A DNA stretch of 64,000 nt, taken from an uncultured Bacteroidales bacterium. GTDB lineage: Bacteria; Bacteroidota; Bacteroidia; Bacteroidales; UBA932. The notes under the pieces are model-generated. The model worked only from the letters and a program-made list of their open reading frames with translations. It did no database searches and was not told the DNA's origin. Location of the stretch: NCBI GenBank assembly GCA_900318355.1, contig ONKE01000013.1:91814-155813 (forward strand). Reading direction: 5' to 3'. The position numbers and the translations under genes are program-made. Below are positions 27,837 through 36,379 of the stretch, one piece after another. Position 1 is the first letter of the stretch. The number at the start of each line of letters is the position of its first letter.

Positions 27837-27862
27837 TCTAAAACTCCTTATCTTTCAAGGGT

Positions 27863-28645
27863 TTATTTCTGCTTCTTGGAAAGAATGTCAACCAGGGAGA
27901 TGGAAGCGTCTTCCATGTCGATGGAGATAGAGTCGATCTTCGCGAGGATGTAGTTGTAGAACACCTGGAGAATCATGGCGACGATAAGACCGGCGACGGT
28001 GGTGATGAGGGCGACCTTCATACCGCCGGCGACAACGTTAGGGGAGATGTCACCTGCAGCCTGGATGGCGTCGAAGGCCTGGATCATACCGATAACCGTA
28101 CCGAGGAATCCCAGGGACGGGGCGATGGCGATGAAGAGGGAAATCCAGCTCAGGCCGTTTTCCATGTTGCTCATCTGGACGCTGCCGTAGGAGACGATGG
28201 TCTTCTCGACGGTGTCAATGCCCTGATCGTAGCGGAGGAGGCCCTGATAGAAGATGCTTGCGACAGGACCGCGGGTATCGCGGCAGACATTCTTGGCTTT
28301 CTCGACGCCGCCTTCCTCAAGAGCCTTCTCGACAGCTGCGAGGAGCTTCTTGGTGTTGGTCTTGGCGAAGGTCAGATAGAGGATGCGCTCGATGGCGAGG
28401 GCAAGACCGATGATAAGGCAGATGATGATCAGGGACATGAAGCCTGCACCACCTTCGATGAACTTGGTCTTGAGGGCCTGGTGGAGGGGAATCTCTTCGC
28501 CGGTACCGTTGAGAAGGTCAGCACCACTGTTGACGGCGGTCTGTTCCGTAGCGGCGGGAGCCTCTTCGGCTTCCTGTGCGGAGGCGACACTGGCAGAAAC
28601 GGCCATTACGCCGATGACTGCCAAGAACATGAAAAACTTTTTCAT
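27863..28645 (-). CDS. exbB: ExbB/TolQ/MotA-type proton-channel protein
   Basis: 260 residues. An N-terminal signal-like segment (about 1-23) and an Ala/Glu-rich stretch precede the core, which has three membrane segments: near 70-92 (FMSLIIICLIIGLALAIERI), near 165-185 (GLSWISLFIAIAPSLGFLGT) and near 205-230. The block LGTVIGMIQAFDAI is diagnostic of the family. The N-terminal extension occurs in other Bacteroidetes ExbB proteins. It is the first gene of the four-gene cluster. Confidence 0.93.
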   Translation of the reverse strand: MKKFFMFLAVIGVMAVSASVASAQEAEEAPAATEQTAVNSGADLLNGTGEEIPLHQALKTKFIEGGAGFMSLIIICLIIGLALAIERILYLTFAKTNTKKLLAAVEKALEEGGVEKAKNVCRDTRGPVASIFYQGLLRYDQGIDTVEKTIVSYGSVQMSNMENGLSWISLFIAIAPSLGFLGTVIGMIQAFDAIQAAGDISPNVVAGGMKVALITTVAGLIVAMILQVFYNYILAKIDSISIDMEDASISLVDILSKKQK

Positions 28646-28761
28646 AATCGTTTTTTAGTGTTTGATGATATTGAATAATTAAAAATTATTTTCTGTGGTC
28701 AGGGGAATCAGGCAGAGCTGTCTCCAAATCCGGTGCAATTTAGCAAATATTTTTCAATCGG

Positions 28762-28769
28762 CAAAGGTA
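28762..28769 (-). promoter_or_regulatory. Promoter -7 box for the ExbB/ExbD cluster
   Basis: On the minus strand this reads TACCTTTG, matching TAnnTTTG. It implies a leader of roughly 105-110 bases before exbB. I see no known riboswitch in that leader. Confidence 0.5.
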
Positions 28770-28794
28770 TTGCCCTCCTTTCTTGCTAAAATGC

Positions 28795-29838
28795 CTACTT
28801 CGGCAGGGTTATTTCGCCCTTGAGGTCGCGGCCCATCATGTCGCGTATCCAGACCGGGTTGCCGCTTCTTCCCAGGAGGAAGAACAGTTTGGCGAGCGAG
28901 CTTTCGGTGGTTGCGTCGGCCCCGCTGCATACCCCTGCGCGTTCGAGGGCTTTGCCGTTGGAATACAGGCCCATGTCCACGGTACCGGAGGGGCACTGGG
29001 TCACGTTGACGAGGACTTTGCCGCTGTCGACCGCCTCCTTGATGATATCGAGGAACCACTGCTTCGACGGGGCGTTGCCAGAGCCGTAGGTTTCCAGGAT
29101 CACCGCACGGATGGCGGAATCGCACACGATGTGGCGGACTATGTCGGGCGTAATGCCCGGGTGGATCTTCAGCACGGACACGCGCGTGTCGAGCACCGTG
29201 CTGATGGAGAGGCGCTGATACCAGTCGAGAGGCTTGCGGATGGCCTTGTCGTCGTAGCGGATGTTGATGCCGGCTTCGGCCAGAGGAGGAAAGTTGGGCG
29301 ACTGGAAGGCGTTGAACCTCTCGGCGTTCATCTTAGTCGTGCGGTTGCCCCTCATAAGCAGCGAACCGAAGAAGATGCACACTTCCGGGACCCTGGCATG
29401 ACCTTCGGCATCTTTGGCCGCGGCGATTTCGATGGCGGATATGAGGTTTTCCTTCCCGTCGGTGCGCGGAACGCCGATTGGAAGCTGGCTTCCCGTGAAG
29501 ATGACGGGCTTGGTCAGGCCGTCGAGCATGAAACTCAGCGCCGAGGCCGAATAGGACATCGTGTCGGTGCCGTGGAGGATCACGAAGCCGTCGTAGTCGT
29601 CGTAGCGGGATTGAATCAGCAGCGCAAGCTCTTGCCACAGAGATGGTTCAACGTCCGACGAGTCGATAAGGGGCGCGAACGTATGGACGTCTATGCGGAC
29701 GGCGAACTTGCGTATCTCGGGAACTTCGTCCCAGATCTGGCTGAAGTCGAAAGGCTTGAGAGTCAGGTCTTCGGGATCCTGCTTCATGCCGATGGTGCCG
29801 CCCGTGTAGATGAGCAGCAGTGATGCGCGCTGGTTCAT
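28795..29838 (-). CDS. ansA: Type I L-asparaginase
   Basis: Hydrolyses asparagine to aspartate and ammonia. The nucleophile Thr12 lies in YTGGTIGM, and the second conserved block is LHGTDTMSYSASALSFML. FTGSQLPIG and the later C-terminal blocks (VILETYGSGNAP) fit the cytoplasmic type I enzymes; no signal peptide is present. The 347 residues are normal. Its start overlaps the stop of the tatD-like gene by 4 bp, so translation may be coupled. Confidence 0.95.
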   Translation of the reverse strand: MNQRASLLLIYTGGTIGMKQDPEDLTLKPFDFSQIWDEVPEIRKFAVRIDVHTFAPLIDSSDVEPSLWQELALLIQSRYDDYDGFVILHGTDTMSYSASALSFMLDGLTKPVIFTGSQLPIGVPRTDGKENLISAIEIAAAKDAEGHARVPEVCIFFGSLLMRGNRTTKMNAERFNAFQSPNFPPLAEAGINIRYDDKAIRKPLDWYQRLSISTVLDTRVSVLKIHPGITPDIVRHIVCDSAIRAVILETYGSGNAPSKQWFLDIIKEAVDSGKVLVNVTQCPSGTVDMGLYSNGKALERAGVCSGADATTESSLAKLFFLLGRSGNPVWIRDMMGRDLKGEITLPK

Positions 29839-30602
29839 AGTCTGAACAGTTTTTCTGCACCGGCCGTCGTCACGGCGGCGACTTCTTCTATGGTAACGCC
29901 CTTGATCTGCGCGACTTTCGCGGCGATAAGGGGGATGTATGCACTTTCGTTCCTGCGCCCGCGGTAAGGAGTCGGGGTCAGGTATGGAGAGTCGGTCTCC
30001 AGGAGGATGCGGTCCAGCGGAATGCGGCTGACGGCTTCCGGGAGGCGCGAGTTCTTGAAGGTCACGACTCCGCCGATGCCGACGTACCAGTCGCCGTAGC
30101 GCTGGAGGCGTGAGAATGTCTCATAACTGCCGCTGAAGGCGTGGAGGTTGCCCCTCAGGCCGAGGTGGCGGCACTCTTCCAGCACCCGGAAAAAGTCTTC
30201 CGTGGCGTCGCGCAGGTGGATGTTGACCGGAAGGTCCCACTGCGCGGCGAGGCGGAGCTGGGCGGCGAAAGCGGCCTTCTGGAGGTCGGCCGTGTCGGCG
30301 CCGTAGTGGTAGTCCAGGCCGATTTCACCGATGGCTACCGGCCCTTTTTCGCGGTAGCGGGCCATGTCGTCGAGTTCCGCTTCCCAGTCGGGCCCCACAG
30401 AGCCGGGATACAGGCCGACCATGGGGAAAGCCCTGCCCGGGTATTCTGCGGCGAGGGCGAATATGCCGGGGCGTTCGCCCTTGTCGATGTCGGGGAGCAG
30501 AAAGCGGTCTACGCCGGCTTCTGCGGCCCTGTCGATGGCCTCGGCAGCGTCTTCGGCAAAAGCCTGGTCGGTAAAATGGACGTGCGTATCTATAAATCTC
30601 AC
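29835..30602 (-). CDS. TatD-family metal-dependent hydrolase/DNase
   Basis: A 255-residue TIM-barrel metal hydrolase. Metal-binding blocks are FIDTHVHF near the N-terminus, GEIGLDYHYG in the middle, NLHAFSGSYE, and ETDSPYLTPTPYRG near the C-terminus. TatD proteins act as 3'-5' exonucleases or DNases. It is the first gene of a pair with the asparaginase and lies 13 bp after dprA, so the three may share a transcript. Confidence 0.93.
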   Translation of the reverse strand: MRFIDTHVHFTDQAFAEDAAEAIDRAAEAGVDRFLLPDIDKGERPGIFALAAEYPGRAFPMVGLYPGSVGPDWEAELDDMARYREKGPVAIGEIGLDYHYGADTADLQKAAFAAQLRLAAQWDLPVNIHLRDATEDFFRVLEECRHLGLRGNLHAFSGSYETFSRLQRYGDWYVGIGGVVTFKNSRLPEAVSRIPLDRILLETDSPYLTPTPYRGRRNESAYIPLIAAKVAQIKGVTIEEVAAVTTAGAEKLFRL

Positions 30603-30615
30603 ATGGCAAATATAG

Positions 30616-31764
30616 TCATTTTATCCGGATTGAGCATCTTCCCATTATATCTGTGGCAATGAATCCGTCGCTTTCCAGGCGGGCCGCGGCGGCGGATGCC
30701 TCGGGGAAGCCGCAGCCAAGGGCCGATGCCAGTTCCTCGGCGCCGCACTCCCGGTGCTTCCTGATGAAATCGAATGCCGCAAGCAGCCTGCGCCTGGAAT
30801 CGTCGGGCTCATCGGCGTAGAAGGCCGCTGCATCGGCGGCGATGTCCCTGACCTTACGTTTCACGGGACCAAGTCCGAGGGACTGAATGAAGCTTTCCGG
30901 ATCCGTAACGGCCTCGGCGAGCTGCTGCCGGATGAGGATGTTGCAACCCTGCGAGCGGGTGTCGTCCGCCCGGCCGGGAAGGGCGTAAAGGGCACGGCCG
31001 TAGGACGATGCAAGCTGGGCCGTAAGCATGCCTCCGCCCTTTTTCTTGGATTCGATCAGCACCGTAGCGACGCTGAGGCCCGCTATGATGCGGTTGCGCC
31101 TCAGGAAATGAATGGCTATGGGTGCGGTGCCGGTAGGGTAGTCCGTGAGCAGGGCGCATCCCGGCGAGCAGGCGATGCGTGAAGCGAGGAGCCCGTGGCG
31201 GAAAGGATATACCCTGTCGATGCCCGTGGCCATGACCGCGATTGTCGGGAGGCCGGCATCCAGGGCCGCCTGGTGGGCGCAGCCGTCGACGCCCAGGGCA
31301 AGACCGCTGACGATTACGGGCTTTTCACGGCACGAGGCCAGGGCCTCGACAAGCCTCTGGCACCATTCCCTCCCATATGAATCCATGTCGCGGGTCCCGA
31401 CGATGGCGATGGCCGGCCTGCCGCCGAATACGTTGCCGGGCGAGTCGGACGATTTGAAATACAGGCCCATCGGAGGGTCTTCGCATTCGCGCAGGAGAGC
31501 GGGGAAGTCCGGGTCGGACAGCGGGATGAAGCGGGCTCCTTCTTTCGCGGCCGCGTCGAGCTCTTTCTCTGCCCGCTCCAGGGCTGAGGGCGTAAGTTGC
31601 GAGAGCCATTGCGACGATGGCCCGGTCAGGCTGCGCAGGGAGTCGCGGCTGAGCCTGAATATTTCCCCGGCGCTCCCTACGGCATCCAGGAGGGCCTTTC
31701 CCAGTCGGGGCTGGAATCCGAAGATTGTGTTGAGCGCGCATGCGGCGATGGTTTCCGTATCCAT
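30616..31764 (-). CDS. dprA: DNA-processing protein DprA
   Basis: Loads RecA on incoming single-stranded DNA during transformation. The Rossmann-like core shows AIVGTRDMDSYGREWCQ, VSGLALGVDGCAHQAALD and MATGIDRVYPFRH. An N-terminal helical region and a C-terminal winged-helix domain (about 310-382) complete the usual architecture in 382 residues. Presence of dprA does not prove competence. A weak -7-like box lies near 31778. Confidence 0.95.
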   Translation of the reverse strand: MDTETIAACALNTIFGFQPRLGKALLDAVGSAGEIFRLSRDSLRSLTGPSSQWLSQLTPSALERAEKELDAAAKEGARFIPLSDPDFPALLRECEDPPMGLYFKSSDSPGNVFGGRPAIAIVGTRDMDSYGREWCQRLVEALASCREKPVIVSGLALGVDGCAHQAALDAGLPTIAVMATGIDRVYPFRHGLLASRIACSPGCALLTDYPTGTAPIAIHFLRRNRIIAGLSVATVLIESKKKGGGMLTAQLASSYGRALYALPGRADDTRSQGCNILIRQQLAEAVTDPESFIQSLGLGPVKRKVRDIAADAAAFYADEPDDSRRRLLAAFDFIRKHRECGAEELASALGCGFPEASAAAARLESDGFIATDIMGRCSIRIK

Positions 31765-31810
31765 TTCTTTTTTGCCCCAAAGATGCCCAAATGCGCTTTG
31801 CGATACAAGA

Positions 31811-31846
31811 AAAAGTGACCTGAACGGAATTGTTCAGGCCACTTTT
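31811..31846 (-). terminator. Terminator after queA
   Basis: A 15-position stem with one A/C mismatch (31811-31825 with 31832-31846) and a six-base loop. On the minus strand it ends in a T-rich tract. It lies between queA and dprA and would also fold on the other strand. Confidence 0.9.
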
Positions 31847-31895
31847 ATACGAATCAGGTCGTTTTGTACGAATCCGGTCGCCGAAAACGGGGCTG

Positions 31896-32951
31896 CTATA
31901 TGATCAGCAGAGCGTCTCCGTAGGGGCCGAACTTGTAGTCCTGCTCGAGGGCGACGTGATAGGCGTTCATCACTTTTTCGTAGCCTCCGAAGGCCGCGAC
32001 CGACATCAGCATCGTCGAGAGAGGCAGGTGGAAGTTGGAGACTATGGCGTTGGGCACTGCGAAACGGTAGGGCGGGAAGATGAACTTGTTGGTCCAGCCG
32101 TCGTAGGGGTTGACTTCGTCGTTGGTGGTGACGTAGGTTTCGAGGCCGCGCATGACGGTGATGCCGACTGCGAGCACCTTGTGGCCGGCGCGCTTGGTGT
32201 TGTTGATGACCTGGGCGGATTCCGGGCTGATAATGAGGCGCTCGGAGTGCATCTTGTGCTTGGAAAGGTCTTCGACGTCGACTCCGCTGAAATGGCCGAT
32301 ACCCATGTGGACGGTGATGAACACCTTGTTGATATCCTTGAGTATCATGCGGTTGAACAGCTCGCGGCTGAAGTGGAGACCCGCTGCGGGGGCGGCTACT
32401 GCGCCTTCTTCGGTGGCGAAAATGGTCTGGTAGCGCTCGCGGTCTTCGTCTTCGACCTCCCTGAGGTTGGTGAGGAACTCCGGAAGGGGAGTCTTGCCAA
32501 GGGCGAAGAGGCTCTCCTTGAATTCTTCGTAGGGGCCGTCGAAGAGGAAACGCAGCGTGCGGCCGCGGGAGGTGGTGTTGTCGATGACTTCGGCCACCAT
32601 GGACTCGTCTTCGCCGAAATAGAGCTTGTTGCCGATGCGTATCTTGCGGGCGGGGTCGACGATTACGTCCCAGAGGCGCTGCTCCCTGTTGAGCTCGCGG
32701 AGGAGGAAGACGCCGATGTCGGCGCCGGTCTTTTCCTTGTTGCCGCGGAGCATTGCGGGGAAGACTCGCGTGTTGTTGAGGACGAAGGTGTCGCCTTTGC
32801 CGAAATAGTCGATGATGTTTTTGAAGATGGTGTGTTCGATTTCGCCACTGTCTTTGTGGAGAACCATCAGTTTGCATTCGTCCCGCCATCTGGGAGGGTA
32901 GAGGGCAATCTTGTCATTGGTCAGCGGGAACTGGAACTGGGATAATTTCAT
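31896..32951 (-). CDS. queA: S-adenosylmethionine:tRNA ribosyltransferase-isomerase
   Basis: Transfers the ribosyl part of AdoMet to preQ1 in tRNA, giving epoxyqueuosine. Family blocks are LYPPRWRDECKLMVL near the N-terminus, DTFVLNNTRVFPAML, TEEGAVAAPAAGLHFS, and a C-terminal segment with SNFHLPLSTMLMSVAAFGG. The 351 residues are full length. The ATG lies directly after a perfect inverted repeat that may control it. The Nudix gene lies upstream on the same strand. Confidence 0.97.
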   Translation of the reverse strand: MKLSQFQFPLTNDKIALYPPRWRDECKLMVLHKDSGEIEHTIFKNIIDYFGKGDTFVLNNTRVFPAMLRGNKEKTGADIGVFLLRELNREQRLWDVIVDPARKIRIGNKLYFGEDESMVAEVIDNTTSRGRTLRFLFDGPYEEFKESLFALGKTPLPEFLTNLREVEDEDRERYQTIFATEEGAVAAPAAGLHFSRELFNRMILKDINKVFITVHMGIGHFSGVDVEDLSKHKMHSERLIISPESAQVINNTKRAGHKVLAVGITVMRGLETYVTTNDEVNPYDGWTNKFIFPPYRFAVPNAIVSNFHLPLSTMLMSVAAFGGYEKVMNAYHVALEQDYKFGPYGDALLII

Positions 32952-32952
32952 A

Positions 32953-32985
32953 ATATATAATACACGTCATTGTTGTATTATATAT
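32953..32985 (-). promoter_or_regulatory. Perfect inverted repeat at the queA start
   Basis: Arms of 12 bp (32953-32964 and 32974-32985, core TATATAATACA/TGTATTATATA) flank a nine-base loop. The stem ends one base before the queA ATG region. It may be an operator or, as RNA, a hairpin covering the ribosome entry site. It does not look like a preQ1 riboswitch. Confidence 0.6.
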
Positions 32986-33016
32986 ACGGAAAAAAAACGG
33001 ATTTGTTTCACCCGGC

Positions 33017-33628
33017 CTAAACTTTCGCCTCGCGGAACACTTCCACGATGGACGGGAAGGTGTTTTTCAGGAATGGCGGAAGGCTGGATTTGGCGACCCA
33101 TGCGGCCAGCGTGATGTCTTCTTCGCGCTGGGGGGTGAGGTTGACCGGGTCGGTGTAGAGCATGTCGTACCACCATGTATGTTTGAGGTGCCATATGCCG
33201 TCGCGGCGGTAGCAATGGTCCGTCACGCAGATGAGGTCGCGGAGGCAGAGCTGGTCCACGCCTGTTTCTTCCTGGACTTCGCGAAGGGCGGTCACGCGGA
33301 TGTCTTCGCCGGCTTCCTGATGGCCTTTGGGCAGGTCCCAGAGGCCGTCGCGCCTTATCAGCAGGAAATCGCCGCGCCGGTTTGAAACGAGCCCTCCGGC
33401 GGCATTGACCTCCTTGAACTCGGAGCAGATGCGCCGGTAGGTGGCCTCTACGTCCGAGGTGGGGATGTAGATGCGGCTCAGCGTCGCGGAAGCCTCGAAC
33501 ATGCCCACCAGGGTGTGGATGTCGAGTTTGTCCCCAAGGTGGAACTCCACCGAGTTGGGGTCGGAAAGGGTGGCCTCGCCAGGGGCGCATATGACGATGC
33601 TGCGGCGTTCGAAGTATATCCTGTGCAT
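33017..33628 (-). CDS. Nudix hydrolase
   Basis: 203 residues. The complete Nudix box lies at 102-124, with Gly102, Glu108, Arg116, Glu117, Glu120, Glu121 and Gly123 all present. The catalytic domain occupies the C-terminal half (from AAGGLVSNRRGDFLLI). The first ~70 residues form an extra N-terminal part with no family I recognise. The substrate, a nucleoside diphosphate derivative, cannot be told. It is divergent from the SRPBCC gene. Confidence 0.92.
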   Translation of the reverse strand: MHRIYFERRSIVICAPGEATLSDPNSVEFHLGDKLDIHTLVGMFEASATLSRIYIPTSDVEATYRRICSEFKEVNAAGGLVSNRRGDFLLIRRDGLWDLPKGHQEAGEDIRVTALREVQEETGVDQLCLRDLICVTDHCYRRDGIWHLKHTWWYDMLYTDPVNLTPQREEDITLAAWVAKSSLPPFLKNTFPSIVEVFREAKV

Positions 33629-33647
33629 GGATTCGGAAAAAATATGC

Positions 33648-33655
33648 TAACTTTG
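33648..33655 (+). promoter_or_regulatory. Promoter -7 box for the SRPBCC operon
   Basis: TAACTTTG fits TAnnTTTG and lies 24 bases before the ATG at 33680. Confidence 0.5.
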
Positions 33656-33679
33656 GCACTGCGAAGATACATAAAAATT

Positions 33680-34147
33680 ATGACAGAATACAACAGCAAG
33701 CAGGCCTATGTCCGCAGGCCGCCCTATCAGCTCTACATGTCTTTCGTGGACATGCGCAATTTCCTGCAGTTCCTCCCGGAAGACAAGAAACAGGGCGTAG
33801 AGGCCGACTACGACCATATTTCAGCCAAGATCCAGGGCTTTACCATAGGCGTCCAGGTCCATGAAAGGGTGCCGTACAGCCTCGTTTCCGTCGTCGACGA
33901 CGGCTCCGCTCCGTTCGCCTTCAAGATCGACCTCCACTTCGACGCCGGAACGAATCCCGACGAAACCCTGTTCTGGATCGGCGTCGAGGCCGACCTCAAT
34001 TTCATGATGAAGATGATGGTCGGAAACAAGATCCAGGAGGGGATAGACAAGATTGTCGATGGCCTTGCCGCGGTGTCCGAAGGCCGCATGCCCGAGGGCA
34101 TGGACCCTTCAATGTTCCCCGAAGGATTCGACCCCAGAGGCCTGTGA
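33680..34147 (+). CDS. SRPBCC (START-like) family protein
   Basis: 155 residues. The ATG at 33680 gives MTEYNSKQAYVRRPPYQLY, the normal start of these proteins; the longer upstream frame runs back through the promoter. The C-terminal helix (ADLNFMMKMMVGNKIQEGID, then KIVDGLAAV) matches Bacteroides SRPBCC proteins, which have a hydrophobic ligand cavity and mostly unknown roles. An added tail of about 20 residues repeats Met/Pro/Glu/Gly motifs (MPEGMDPSMFPEGFDP). Its stop overlaps the methyltransferase start by 4 bp. Confidence 0.8.
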   Translation: MTEYNSKQAYVRRPPYQLYMSFVDMRNFLQFLPEDKKQGVEADYDHISAKIQGFTIGVQVHERVPYSLVSVVDDGSAPFAFKIDLHFDAGTNPDETLFWIGVEADLNFMMKMMVGNKIQEGIDKIVDGLAAVSEGRMPEGMDPSMFPEGFDPRGL

Positions 34148-35460
34148 CGGACGAATTTCGCAGAATGCTCGCGGACTCGGTGGGTCCGCAGCGTGCGCAG
34201 ACGGTCTTGGATGCGCTCGCGGCCCCCGCGTCGGTGTCGCTGCGCCTTAATCCCGACAAGCCCTTTTCGCCTCTTCCGGAGGGAAGGCCCGTCCCGTGGT
34301 CTCCTCACGGCCTTTTGCTTGGCAGCAGGCCGCAGTTTACCCTAGACCCCTTCCTTCATGCCGGCGCTTACTACGTACAGGATTCTTCGGCGATGATGCC
34401 CGGAGAGGTGTTCCGCCGTTTTCTACCTTCGACTGACCGTCCGCCAAGGGTTCTGGACCTTTGCGCGGCTCCGGGCGGAAAGTCCACCGACCAGGCCTCG
34501 TCGCTCCGTCAGAGGTACGGAGACGGTTTCTTGCTGGTGGCTAACGAGGTGGTCCGTTCCCGTGCCACCGTTCTTGCCGACAACCTTGCCCGCTGGGGCG
34601 ACCCGTGCGTAGTCGTGACGAGCGTCGATCCGGAGGCGTTTTCCTCATTGGAAGGTTTCTTCGACGTGATTCTTGCGGATGTGCCGTGCTCCGGCGAGGG
34701 AATGTTCCGCAAGGATTCCAAGGCGGTGGAAGACTGGTCGCCGCAGAATGTCGCCCTTTGCCAGGCGCGTCAGAGGCGCATCATCGCAGACGTGTGGCCG
34801 GCCCTTGCCCCCGGCGGGGTCCTGGTCTATTCCACCTGCACCTTCAACCGCATGGAAAACGGCGACAACGTGGATTGGATCGCCCGGACGCTCGGGGCCG
34901 ATATCCTTCCCCTTGAGGAAAGGGACGGGGCAGTCTCGGACGGTTTCGGCCTTATGATGCTCCCCGGCCTCGTGCCCGGCGAGGGGCAATACTGCGCGGC
35001 CCTGCGGAAAAACGGAGGACGTGAGTTCAGTCTGAAATCTGCGAAAACCGCCCCCTCGGGCCCATACAAGCAGCTTTTCGACAGGCCCGTCGACGTGGCG
35101 AAGCGGGGTGAAACCTGGGTTGCCGAACCTTCGGCCATAAGGTCGGAACTGCAGGCGGTCCGTTTTTTGCGACCACTGCGCACCGGCGTTGCGATAGGCG
35201 TGGAGAAAGGGCGCGACCTGGTGCCGGACGCCGACCTTGCGCTGAGCCTTGCCCTCGAGCCGAAAGCCTTTGCACGCGAGGAAGTCAGCCGCGATATCGC
35301 GCTGTCTTTCCTTCACCGCGACGCCATGGTGCTTCCGGATGCCCCGGCCGGGCTGGTCATGGTCTGCCACGGCGGCCTGCCGCTGGGGTTTGTAAAGAAC
35401 CTCGGAAAGCGCTGCAACAACCTCCTCCCGGCCGGGAGAAGAATCAGGATGGATATATGA
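34144..35460 (+). CDS. RsmF/NOL1-NOP2-type rRNA m5C methyltransferase
   Basis: 438 residues starting at a GTG that overlaps the preceding stop codon. The AdoMet-binding block DLCAAPGGKST lies at 105-115. Both cysteines of RNA m5C methyltransferases are present: Cys182 in ADVPCSGEGMF and Cys232 in VYSTCTFNRMENGDNV. A C-terminal domain of about 170 residues follows, as in RsmF/YebU, which methylates 16S rRNA. The exact target base is not certain. It is coupled to neighbours on both sides by 4-bp overlaps. Confidence 0.93.
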   Translation: MTDEFRRMLADSVGPQRAQTVLDALAAPASVSLRLNPDKPFSPLPEGRPVPWSPHGLLLGSRPQFTLDPFLHAGAYYVQDSSAMMPGEVFRRFLPSTDRPPRVLDLCAAPGGKSTDQASSLRQRYGDGFLLVANEVVRSRATVLADNLARWGDPCVVVTSVDPEAFSSLEGFFDVILADVPCSGEGMFRKDSKAVEDWSPQNVALCQARQRRIIADVWPALAPGGVLVYSTCTFNRMENGDNVDWIARTLGADILPLEERDGAVSDGFGLMMLPGLVPGEGQYCAALRKNGGREFSLKSAKTAPSGPYKQLFDRPVDVAKRGETWVAEPSAIRSELQAVRFLRPLRTGVAIGVEKGRDLVPDADLALSLALEPKAFAREEVSRDIALSFLHRDAMVLPDAPAGLVMVCHGGLPLGFVKNLGKRCNNLLPAGRRIRMDI

Positions 35461-36377
35461 AAAAGTTGATTATAAGCATTTTGGCCCTCGCTCTGGCCCT
35501 TACTTCGGTTGCCCAGACAACGGCCGAACAGTTCAAGTCGCGTTACGACCTGCTGGTGTCGAAGCTCGGCGTTACGGGTATCGGCATCGAGACCCTCCTC
35601 GACAAATGGGAGACCGCGTATCCCCAGGACGTGGATATGCTCAGCGGCCGTTTTCTCTACAAACTCGGCAAGAGTGCCCATTCGGAAGTCGTGACCAAGG
35701 ACCAGGCACGTTTCATGGGGCAGGACCCGATGCTCACGCTCAAGGACAGCCTCGACCGCCCCGTCCATTACTACCAGGAGGCCTTCTACGACGATGAACT
35801 ATTCGGGGAGGCCCTCAAATTTATCGAAAAGGCCATTCAGATTGCCCCTGACCGCCTGGACCTGAGGCTTTCCCGCATCACGGCGCTGATGGCCTACGAA
35901 AAGGAGAGTCCCGACATGACTGCCGTCCAGCTCCGCGGCCTCATCGACTATAATTTCACGTCCCGTCCGGAATGGGTTTATCCCGGCGTCGCCGAAATCA
36001 ATGCGGAGGTGTTCGATGCCTTCATCCAGGAGTATTGCGTCGGTTTCTTCCGTTACGGCGTGCCGGAAGCGTATTCCGTTTTCAAGGAAATCTCCGAACG
36101 GATGCTGTCCTATGAAAAGGACGACCCCCTGTTCCTGGACAATCTGGGCTCATATTATCTTGTCGCGGCCCACGACAATCGCACCGCCCTCAAATATTAT
36201 AATAAGGTGCTCAAGAAGCATCCGGACGACATGACGGCCATCCGCAACTGCATCGTCCTCGCGCGGAATGCCAAGGACAGGAAGTTGGAAAAGAAGTACC
36301 TTGTGATGATGGTCAAATATGGCGACGACCCCGTGCAGAAACAGGCCGCTCAGTCGCGTCTGGAGTCGTTCAAATAG
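35457..36377 (+). CDS. Exported TPR-repeat protein
   Basis: 306 residues with a signal peptide (MKKLIISILALALALTSVAQ). The remainder is helical, with tetratricopeptide-like stretches near 115-145 (ALKFIEKAIQIAPDRLDLRL) and 235-275 (NRTALKYYNKVLKKHPDDMT). No catalytic motif. Its ATG overlaps the methyltransferase stop by 4 bp. TPR proteins usually scaffold other proteins; the partner is unknown. Confidence 0.8.
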   Translation: MKKLIISILALALALTSVAQTTAEQFKSRYDLLVSKLGVTGIGIETLLDKWETAYPQDVDMLSGRFLYKLGKSAHSEVVTKDQARFMGQDPMLTLKDSLDRPVHYYQEAFYDDELFGEALKFIEKAIQIAPDRLDLRLSRITALMAYEKESPDMTAVQLRGLIDYNFTSRPEWVYPGVAEINAEVFDAFIQEYCVGFFRYGVPEAYSVFKEISERMLSYEKDDPLFLDNLGSYYLVAAHDNRTALKYYNKVLKKHPDDMTAIRNCIVLARNAKDRKLEKKYLVMMVKYGDDPVQKQAAQSRLESFK

Positions 36378-36379
36378 GC

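Noticed and set aside
26320-28645. Gliding or type IX secretion motor (GldL/GldM) or Tol-Pal cluster
   Set aside because: The proteins are clear ExbB/ExbD types, with no GldM-like large subunit, TolB or Pal gene nearby.
32953-32985. preQ1 riboswitch in front of queA
   Set aside because: The element is a simple AT-rich inverted repeat without the C-rich loop and A-rich tail pattern of preQ1 aptamers.
33515-33679. Longer N-terminus for the SRPBCC protein
   Set aside because: The extra segment runs antisense through the Nudix gene and across the promoter box; homologues begin at MTEY.
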